Assembly: GCF_020687045.1 (NCBI RefSeq)
Contig: NZ_JAJEPW010000006.1
Span: 1 to 64,000 of the forward strand
Length of the DNA stretch: 64,000 nucleotides
Source of the DNA: Vescimonas cirricatena
GTDB taxonomy: Bacteria > Bacillota > Clostridia > Oscillospirales > Oscillospiraceae
Reading direction: 5' to 3'
In this document: positions 58,481 to 64,000 of the stretch, piece by piece
How positions within the stretch are numbered: the stretch's first letter is position 1
Layout: every line of letters begins with the position of its first letter
The notes under the pieces: model-generated
What the model was told of the DNA's origin: nothing
The model's input: only the letters and a program-made list of their open reading frames with translations
Database searches by the model: none
Position numbers and translations under genes: made by a program

Positions 58481-58906
58481 ATGCTCGATTCTACCCGCCA
58501 GTTCATCCAGGCCATGGACGCCAAGAACATCAAGCACTCCGACATTGAGGTCACCGACTCCGGCATGGAGAAGGTCACCGTGATATACACCGGAGACAGC
58601 ATCCCTTCCATCCGCATGATTTTTTTCTTCAACAAGGACTGCGAGGACGTGGCCATCCGCGTATTCGACATCGTGAAGCTCCCCGAAAACAAGATCGACG
58701 GCTTCTTCAAGGTGGTCAACGAGGCCAACCGCCGCTTCCGCTTCTTCAAGTTCGTGCTGGACACCAACGACAACACCGTTCAGGCGGAGATGGACGCCGC
58801 CTTCCGCACCCACGACGTGGGCGAGATCTGCCTGGAGCTGATGGGCCGCTGCGTGGACATCTGCGACAAGGCCTATCCCGATTTCATGAAGGCCCTGTGG
58901 GCCTGA
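58481..58906 (+). CDS. YbjN-domain protein
   Basis: 141 residues, soluble, of the YbjN/type III secretion chaperone-like fold. VTVIYTGDSIPSIRMIFFFN, DCEDVAIRVFDIVKL and VNEANRRFRFFKFVLD match the domain. Biased codon use suggests good expression. GGGAGG precedes the ATG. It is monocistronic. Function is unknown; the fold is associated with protein binding. Confidence 0.8.
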   Translation: MLDSTRQFIQAMDAKNIKHSDIEVTDSGMEKVTVIYTGDSIPSIRMIFFFNKDCEDVAIRVFDIVKLPENKIDGFFKVVNEANRRFRFFKFVLDTNDNTVQAEMDAAFRTHDVGEICLELMGRCVDICDKAYPDFMKALWA

Positions 58907-58917
58907 AAGCTCCCACT

Positions 58918-58960
58918 GTAATAACAAAAGCCGCCCGGCCAGGGCGGCTTTTGTTATTAC
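58918..58960. terminator. Bidirectional terminator, near-perfect 43-bp palindrome
   Basis: GTAATAACAAAAGCCGCCC-ggcca-GGGCGGCTTTTGTTATTAC separates the YbjN-like gene (+) from ireB (-). Confidence 0.9.
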
Positions 58961-58962
58961 GC

Positions 58963-59208
58963 TCAGATTTCCAGATAATTCTTCACCAGCACCTGCAGCA
59001 GCTCGTCCCGATCCACCTTGCAGATCAGGGTCCGTGCGCCGTTGTGGTTGGTGATATAGGTGGGGTCCTCGGACAGGATATAGCCCACGATCTGGTTGAT
59101 GGGGTCATACCCCTTTTCCTTCAGCGCCTCATACACGGAGGTAAGGATAAAGTGGATTTGCTCGTCCTTATCCTGGGCGGCGTCAAACTTTCTGGTGAAA
59201 TCATCCAT
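58963..59208 (-). CDS. ireB: IreB-family regulatory phosphoprotein
   Basis: 81 residues of the IreB/UPF0297 family, the small protein phosphorylated by the PASTA kinase IreK in enterococci. YEALKEKGYDPINQIVGYIL and SEDPTYITNHNGAR are highly conserved. AGGGGAG precedes the ATG. In many Firmicutes it sits with ruvX and alaS, which are not here. Confidence 0.95.
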   Translation of the reverse strand: MDDFTRKFDAAQDKDEQIHFILTSVYEALKEKGYDPINQIVGYILSEDPTYITNHNGARTLICKVDRDELLQVLVKNYLEI

Positions 59209-59242
59209 GCGGGCTTTCTCCCCTTTCTATTGATTCACCATC

Positions 59243-59271
59243 AGTATACGCTATTTTTCCGGCGCTGTAAA
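59243..59271 (-). promoter_or_regulatory. Sigma-A promoter of ireB
   Basis: Minus-strand TTTACA (59271-59266), a 17-bp spacer and TATACT (59248-59243). Confidence 0.8.
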
Positions 59272-59287
59272 GAGGGAAAAACGGATT

Positions 59288-61735
59288 TTACCGGGTGCGC
59301 AGCTCCGCCCCCAGGCGCTTGGTGAGCTTCTTGATGACGCCGGAGGCGCACTCCTCGATCTCCGTGGAGGTCAGGGTCTTTTCCAGGGAGCCGATGGTCA
59401 GCCGGATGGTGACGGACTTCTTCCCGGCGGGCACCTGCTTGCCATGGTACTCGTCCACAAAGTCTGCCCCATGGAGCAGGCCGCCCTCCCGGATGCCCTG
59501 GGCGATGACGTCGTGCATCTGGCTCCACTTCACCTGGCTGTCGAACAGCAGGGAGATATCGTAGTCGGTCATGGGATACTCCGGCAGGTGGGTGAACCGG
59601 TTGGTGCGGGAGCGGAAGGGCCTCAAGGCGTCCACGTCCAGCTCGAACAGCATCACGGCCAGGTTCTTGATGCCGCAGGCCATGGCGGGCTTCCGGGCAA
59701 GCAATGCCAGATTGCCCACCTGCTCCTCACCCAGATAGATGTTCAGCCACACCACCTGGTCGGCCCACACCGGGCGCTTCTCCTGGCGGAAGGTGAAGCC
59801 CTCCATGTGGGTGTAGCGGGGCATCTGCTCCACGGCGCCCTTGGCCCGGCGGAACAGGGCCGTCACGTCCTTGGCCGGGGCCACGAAGGCGCCGGCGATG
59901 TTCTTGCGCTGGGAGGGCAGCAGCTCCCGGGGGTCATAGGGGGCGGAATAGTCCGCGTCCTTGAACACCTGGGCCGTTTCAAACAGGGAGAACTCCGTGA
60001 AGTAGCGCTCGTTCTTCGCCACAGCCTTGCACAGGTTGGGCAGCAGAGAGGAGCGGATCAGCCGCTCGGAGGGAGACGGCGGGGTGGACAGGGCCAGGAT
60101 CCCGGCGGTGTCCTGCAGAATGGCGTTGACGTACTGCTCGTCCATCCAGGGATAGGTGAAGATCTCCTGCATGCCGCAGCGGATGGCCAGATACTCCTTG
60201 ATCCGGCGCTCCAGGTCCTTATCCAGCTGGTTGATGGCCCCGTCGAAGGAGGTGGTGATGGGGGCGGCCTGGAAGTTCTCGTAGCCCACCATCCGGGCCA
60301 CCTCCTCCATGATGTCGGCCTTGATGGCCACATCGCCGGTGGAGCGCCAGGTGGGCACGGTAACGTGCATGTTGTCGCCGCTGAAGTCCAGCCGGAAGCC
60401 CAGCAGGCCCAGCTTGTGGGCGATCTCGTCGTTGGTCAGGTGCTTGCCCAGGCGGCGGTCCAGCCAGGTCAGGGACACATCGATCTCCGCCGGTTGGAGC
60501 TTCGCGGGATACTGGTCGCAGAAGCTGGTGACATGCACGTCGGGATACAGCTCCCGGAACAGGCTCATGGCCAGGGACAGGGCCTGGTCGCAGCGCTCGG
60601 GGTCGATGGCCTTTTCATACCGGGAGGAGGCCTCGGTGCGGTTGTCGTACCGCAGGGCCGTGCGGCGGACGCCGGCAGCCTGGAAGTTGGCGATCTCCAG
60701 AATCACCTTGTTGGTGGTGGGCAGGACGGAGTCCTTGGCGCCGCCCATGACGCCTGCAAGGCCCACCACCCCCGCCTCGTCGGCGATGACCAGGTCGTCG
60801 GCGGACAGGGCCAGCTCCTTGCCGTTGAGCAGCTCCAACTTTTCGCCGTTTTGGGCCCGGCGGACGATGATATGCCCGGCAATGTTGTCGGAATCAAAGG
60901 CGTGGGTGGGCTGGCCGGTGGCCAGCATCACATAGTTGGTGATATCCACCAGGGCGTTGATGGGCCGCATGCCCACCCGCCAGATGCGGCTCTGCATCCG
61001 GAAGGGGGCGGGCTTCACGGACAGGCCCTCTACCGCCGCGCCAATGTAGCGGGGGCAGCGCTCCGTGTCCTCCACGGTGACGGTGAGGCCGTCGGACCCG
61101 GCGCCGCAGGTGAAGGGGGGCAGGGGCTTGAGAGGCAGGTCATACAGAGCCGCCAGCTCCCGGGCGATGCCGTAATGGCCCCACAGGTCGGGCCGGTTGG
61201 TCATGGATTTGTTGTCAATCTCCAGGATGATGTCGTTCAGGTCCAGGGCGTCGGCAATAGGGGTCCCCGCTGGGGCGTCAAAGGCGCTCAGGTCCAGAAT
61301 GTGGGCCTCCTCGGTGGTGGGGAACAGGTCCCCCAGGCCGATCTCCACCGCGCCGCAGATCATGCCGTAGCTTTTGACGCCCCGGAGCTTGGCCTCCTTG
61401 ATCTCCACCGGCTCGCCCTCGCCGTGCCAGCGGCACATGGCTCCCGGGGCGGCCACGGCCACCTTCATGCCCGGGCGGACGTTGGTGCCGCCGCAGACGA
61501 TATCCCGGATGTCACCGCCGCCGATGTCCGTGCGGCAGATCTGCAGCTTGTCGGCGTTGGGATGGGGGCACACCTCCGTGATCTGCCCCACCAGCATATG
61601 GTCAAACTGCCGGGCCAGGTCCGTGGCCCCCTCCACCTCCACGGTGGACATGGTCAGGTCATAGGCCAGCCGGGTCAGGTCCATATCCCGGGGCAGGTCC
61701 ACATAATCTTTGATCCAGTTCAGCGATACTTTCAT
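59288..61735 (-). CDS. pheT: Phenylalanine-tRNA ligase, beta subunit
   Basis: A 815-residue subunit. It has an EMAP/tRNA-binding domain (about 40-150, VCPHPNADKLQICRTDIGGG), B3/B4 editing domain, B5 domain, a synthetase-like core, and a C-terminal FDX-ACB anticodon-binding domain (THLPEYPMTDYDISLLFD). TNRPDLWGHYGIARELAALY is conserved. Length is normal. It starts 15 bp after pheS and is co-transcribed with it. Confidence 0.96.
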   Translation of the reverse strand: MKVSLNWIKDYVDLPRDMDLTRLAYDLTMSTVEVEGATDLARQFDHMLVGQITEVCPHPNADKLQICRTDIGGGDIRDIVCGGTNVRPGMKVAVAAPGAMCRWHGEGEPVEIKEAKLRGVKSYGMICGAVEIGLGDLFPTTEEAHILDLSAFDAPAGTPIADALDLNDIILEIDNKSMTNRPDLWGHYGIARELAALYDLPLKPLPPFTCGAGSDGLTVTVEDTERCPRYIGAAVEGLSVKPAPFRMQSRIWRVGMRPINALVDITNYVMLATGQPTHAFDSDNIAGHIIVRRAQNGEKLELLNGKELALSADDLVIADEAGVVGLAGVMGGAKDSVLPTTNKVILEIANFQAAGVRRTALRYDNRTEASSRYEKAIDPERCDQALSLAMSLFRELYPDVHVTSFCDQYPAKLQPAEIDVSLTWLDRRLGKHLTNDEIAHKLGLLGFRLDFSGDNMHVTVPTWRSTGDVAIKADIMEEVARMVGYENFQAAPITTSFDGAINQLDKDLERRIKEYLAIRCGMQEIFTYPWMDEQYVNAILQDTAGILALSTPPSPSERLIRSSLLPNLCKAVAKNERYFTEFSLFETAQVFKDADYSAPYDPRELLPSQRKNIAGAFVAPAKDVTALFRRAKGAVEQMPRYTHMEGFTFRQEKRPVWADQVVWLNIYLGEEQVGNLALLARKPAMACGIKNLAVMLFELDVDALRPFRSRTNRFTHLPEYPMTDYDISLLFDSQVKWSQMHDVIAQGIREGGLLHGADFVDEYHGKQVPAGKKSVTIRLTIGSLEKTLTSTEIEECASGVIKKLTKRLGAELRTR

Positions 61736-61750
61736 GTGTTTCCCCTCCTT

Positions 61751-62788
61751 TTAACGGAACTGTTCCAAAAAGCGCAGGTCGGCGCTGTGGAACATACGCA
61801 CGTCATCCACGCCGTAGCGCATCATCACCAGACGGTCCAGGCCGATGTTCACATAGAACCCGGTGTATTCGTCCGGATCCAGGCCCGCCGAGCGCAGGAC
61901 ATTGGGATGGGGCGTGCCGCCGGGCATGATCTCGATCCAGCCCACGTGCTTGCACACGCTGCACCCCTTGCCGCCGCAGACCAGGCAGCCCATGTCGATC
62001 TCGAACCCCGGCTCCACAAAGGGGAAGAAGCCTGCCCGCATCCGCACCGGGACGTCCCGGCCGAATACCTTGGACAGGATGCTCTTGATCATCACCTTGC
62101 CGGAGGCGAACGTGAAGTCCTTGTCCACGATCAGGGCCTCATACTGGAAGAAGGCGCGCTCGTGGCGGGCGTCGGTGGTCTCGTTGCGGTACACCCGGCC
62201 GGGGTACACGAAGCGGTAAGGGGGCTTGTGGGTCTGCATATAGCGGACGGAGCCGCCGGTCAGGTGGGGCCGCAGGCACAGCTTGTCCCAGCACTGGCCC
62301 TTGTCATGACCCTCCAGCCAATAGGTGTCCATGCTCTCCCGGGCGGGATGGTTGGGGGGGAAGTTCAGGTTGTCGAAGCCGTACAGCTCGCTGGTGATGT
62401 CGGACTCCTCGAAGATCTCGAAGCCCATGGACCGGAACGCGTCGTTCAGGTCATAGCACATCTGGGTGATGGGGTGCAGGCCGCCGGACAGGGGGGCGGT
62501 GCCGGGGACGGTGATGTCGAAGTCCGGGTCCACCTCGGAGGCCTTCAGCTTCAGCTCCTCCCGCTTGGATTCCAGCAGCTCCGTCAGCTGGGTCTTGGCC
62601 TGGTTCACGGCCTTGCCCATCTCCGGCCGCAGGCTTACGTCCAGCCGGGGCAGCTCCTTCAGAAGCCCCGTCAGGGCGCCCTGCTTGCCCAGCAGCAGGC
62701 CCTTGACCTCCTGCAGCTCGCCTTCGCTGCGGGCGGCGCGGATCTTCTCCTGCCCCTCCTGCAGCAGCTGTGTCAGTTTCTCTTTCAT
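61751..62788 (-). CDS. pheS: Phenylalanine-tRNA ligase, alpha subunit
   Basis: A 345-residue catalytic class II synthetase subunit. An N-terminal coiled coil (1-85) is followed by NHPARESMDTYWL and motif 2 (YPGRVYRNETTDARHERAFFQ). The zinc-like CLVCGGKGCSVCK comes next, and motif 3 is GLDRLVMMRYGVDD. Where most PheS have an HTS element before motif 2, this reads RPHLTGGSVRYM, an unusual variant. AAGGAGG precedes the ATG. Its expected T-box leader lies 1 kb upstream, beyond an intervening gene. Confidence 0.94.
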   Translation of the reverse strand: MKEKLTQLLQEGQEKIRAARSEGELQEVKGLLLGKQGALTGLLKELPRLDVSLRPEMGKAVNQAKTQLTELLESKREELKLKASEVDPDFDITVPGTAPLSGGLHPITQMCYDLNDAFRSMGFEIFEESDITSELYGFDNLNFPPNHPARESMDTYWLEGHDKGQCWDKLCLRPHLTGGSVRYMQTHKPPYRFVYPGRVYRNETTDARHERAFFQYEALIVDKDFTFASGKVMIKSILSKVFGRDVPVRMRAGFFPFVEPGFEIDMGCLVCGGKGCSVCKHVGWIEIMPGGTPHPNVLRSAGLDPDEYTGFYVNIGLDRLVMMRYGVDDVRMFHSADLRFLEQFR

Positions 62789-62952
62789 CGGTAATGATTC
62801 CTCCTTGTATTATGGGGTGGAAGTTTTTAGAGTTTCCCTGCAAAGACTGTGCTGTAGGGGATGCTGCGGGCCGGTTCTCGAAAAGCTCCGGCCACAGCCC
62901 TTTGCGGATTTGTATCGGTAATAGCACAGGGTTGTAATGCGGAGTGGTCTGC

Positions 62953-63750
62953 CTAGAAAAGCTTCCGCATAAATCTGCAAATGCGCTGCCATAGGGAGGG
63001 ATGGGAGCATTCGGATGCGCCGCCGTCCGGTGCGGCCTTGATTGCGTGCGGCTCGCTGTCTGCCTGACACGGCTGGCTTTCTCCGCCGGATGCGCTGCCA
63101 GCCGGTGTGGCCGCGGGTAAGCGCATCTTGTAGCCTGTCCGACATATCTGATCTGCTCTGCTCGTTCTCAGAGCAAGTGGATACCGATTCTCCGGCAATT
63201 TCCTGCCGAGACGCCAACTTAGGGACAGACCAAAGGCAAAATGCGCCGAGCCATCCGGCGTAGAGCAATAAACAGTTCTTTGGCCTTCCCCGTTGCCGTC
63301 GAGATCATATTCTTCCGACCAAGTCTCGATGATCTCTTCCGTAATTTTTTCTTTTTTCAGTACCTTGGTTGCGCTGAGATATAGTCCGCCTGTTTTTATG
63401 ATGCAGGATGACAGCTCCTCCGGGCAGTAACCAGTATTAAAAATATATACTTCGTACTGCCAATTGGCATCATGGCTATTTCCGTCTGATTCTCTGAGAA
63501 GGCCGTCAATGCGATATCTGCTTGCCAAGTAAGTCAATACTGCCTCTCGGTAATACTCTACATCAATGGTATCTCCCGACACGTTCCGTATCACCACATA
63601 ATGCGTTCTGTCAACGGTATACTCCGTTACTGGACTAATAGGCTGCGGGACTTCTACACCCAATAGCCGATAGGCTTCGTCGGTAGCATATACCACAAAA
63701 TCTTTCTCATATTCTTCAATGATGAATTCCTTTAACAAGTTTTTGTCCAT
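62953..63750 (-). CDS. Hypothetical protein between T-box and pheS
   Basis: 265 residues, no family recognised. Residues 1 to about 175 are AT-rich in codon choice and look like a folded domain (RTHYVVIRNVSGDTIDVEYY, YEVYIFNTGYCPEELSSCII). The last 90 are GC-rich, low-complexity and polar, ending in a basic helix (WQRICRFMRKLF). The start has GGAGG. It lies directly downstream of the T-box terminator and upstream of pheS, so it would be expressed under the T-box. The composition break suggests a foreign insertion that fused with local sequence. Confidence 0.6.
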   Translation of the reverse strand: MDKNLLKEFIIEEYEKDFVVYATDEAYRLLGVEVPQPISPVTEYTVDRTHYVVIRNVSGDTIDVEYYREAVLTYLASRYRIDGLLRESDGNSHDANWQYEVYIFNTGYCPEELSSCIIKTGGLYLSATKVLKKEKITEEIIETWSEEYDLDGNGEGQRTVYCSTPDGSAHFAFGLSLSWRLGRKLPENRYPLALRTSRADQICRTGYKMRLPAATPAGSASGGESQPCQADSEPHAIKAAPDGGASECSHPSLWQRICRFMRKLF

Positions 63751-63795
63751 GAGCTTCCTCCTTATTAACTATTAAAAGTGGGATTCGTTCGGGGA

Positions 63796-64000
63796 AAAAA
63801 TAAATGCCTTTCATCCCAAAACTAAGGGACGAAAGGCATACGGCTTCCGTGGTACCACCCAGCTTCGCGGCAAAACCCGCGCACTCGTTTTCCCGATAAC
63901 GGGGGATGACCCGTCCGCGCATTTCCTCGCGGCAGCTCCCGGGCGAACACCGCAGCGCCTGACGGACCGGCTTGCAGCCGGTGACCGGTCCTCTCTTGGA
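63796..64000 (-). promoter_or_regulatory. T-box leader (3' part), cut by window edge
   Basis: The minus strand carries the T-box sequence AAGCTGGGTGGTACCACGG (63865-63847) of the antiterminator. It is followed by a terminator (ATGCCTTTCGTCCC / GGGATGAAAGGCAT, 63840-63805, then TTTATTTTTT). Upstream stems run to the window end; stem I and the specifier codon lie outside. Such leaders sense uncharged tRNA. Here it most likely senses tRNA-Phe and originally controlled pheST. Confidence 0.88.

Noticed and set aside
59444..62794. Plus-strand open frame of over 1100 codons opposite pheST
   Set aside because: Shadow of two conserved genes; no ribosome site and biased low-complexity composition.
63716..63922. 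Short minus-strand frame over the T-box
   Set aside because: It covers the conserved T-box sequence and terminator, which account for this stretch as RNA.
1..64000. CRISPR arrays, tRNA or rRNA genes, insertion sequences, integrases
   Set aside because: None recognised on reading through; no regular direct repeats with spacers, no tRNA T-loop signatures and no transposase or recombinase motifs.

Overview
The window reads as chromosome of a GC-rich, spore-forming member of the Clostridia, most like the Oscillospiraceae/Lawsonibacter-Flavonifractor-Oscillibacter group. This is inferred from gene content and style, not from a marker-gene search. Supporting signs are the sporulation genes yqfC, yqfD and a ylbJ-like gene, a ctsR-mcsA-clpC operon with CtsR boxes, ireB, nrdR, a glmS ribozyme, a T-box leader, a split transketolase and many TTGACA-17-TATAAT promoters. 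Coding density is high and almost everything is chromosomal core or metabolic. No CRISPR array, rRNA, tRNA, transposase or integrase was seen.

Layout. 0-5 kb: pyridoxamine kinase, an EF-G paralogue with altered GTPase motifs, and a TrkH-type K+ transporter. 5-9 kb (minus): an alpha/beta-hydrolase fused to a condensation-like acyltransferase domain, a zinc-ribbon membrane protein and a CorA-like transporter. 9-13.3 kb: a cysteine hydrolase; a unit of promoter, Cys-rich leader peptide, attenuator and a serine acetyltransferase that keeps only its N-terminal domain; then a polysaccharide deacetylase, a C39-like peptidase and an NhaC antiporter interrupted by an in-frame amber codon. 13.5-20.3 kb: a catabolic locus of TRAP transporter (dctPQM), split transketolase, ketopantoate-reductase-like enzyme and a FadR-type GntR regulator, tied together by shared operator-like palindromes.

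20.4-28.5 kb (minus): one long run of yqfC, yqfD, phoH, ybeY, a DUF4340 lipoprotein, a two-component system, a D-aminoacylase-like amidohydrolase and an inositol-monophosphatase-like enzyme. 28.6-36.2 kb: ylbJ-like gene, a PucR regulator divergent from a 59-aa ORF with its own terminator, an aminotransferase, two AT-richer genes that look acquired, mnmA and a histidine-kinase-like protein. 36.4-43.2 kb: gap, a HAD hydrolase, a prolyl-tRNA-editing protein, an HD hydrolase, a Mn2+ (yybP-ykoY) riboswitch with no gene behind it, and a DUF4358/MBOAT/DHHW surface-acylation cluster.

43.4-53.6 kb: ctsR-mcsA-clpC (no mcsB), pepT, glmS-rimI-tsaD behind a glmS ribozyme, DUF421/DUF4363 and nrdR. 53.7-64 kb: two unknown proteins, mazF without mazE, alr, a lipoprotein, nnrD, a YbjN-like protein, ireB, pheST, and an AT-rich gene lodged between pheS and a T-box leader that runs off the right edge. 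The most noteworthy material is regulatory: the cysteine attenuator, the orphan Mn2+ riboswitch, the displaced T-box, and a family of perfect intergenic hairpins.
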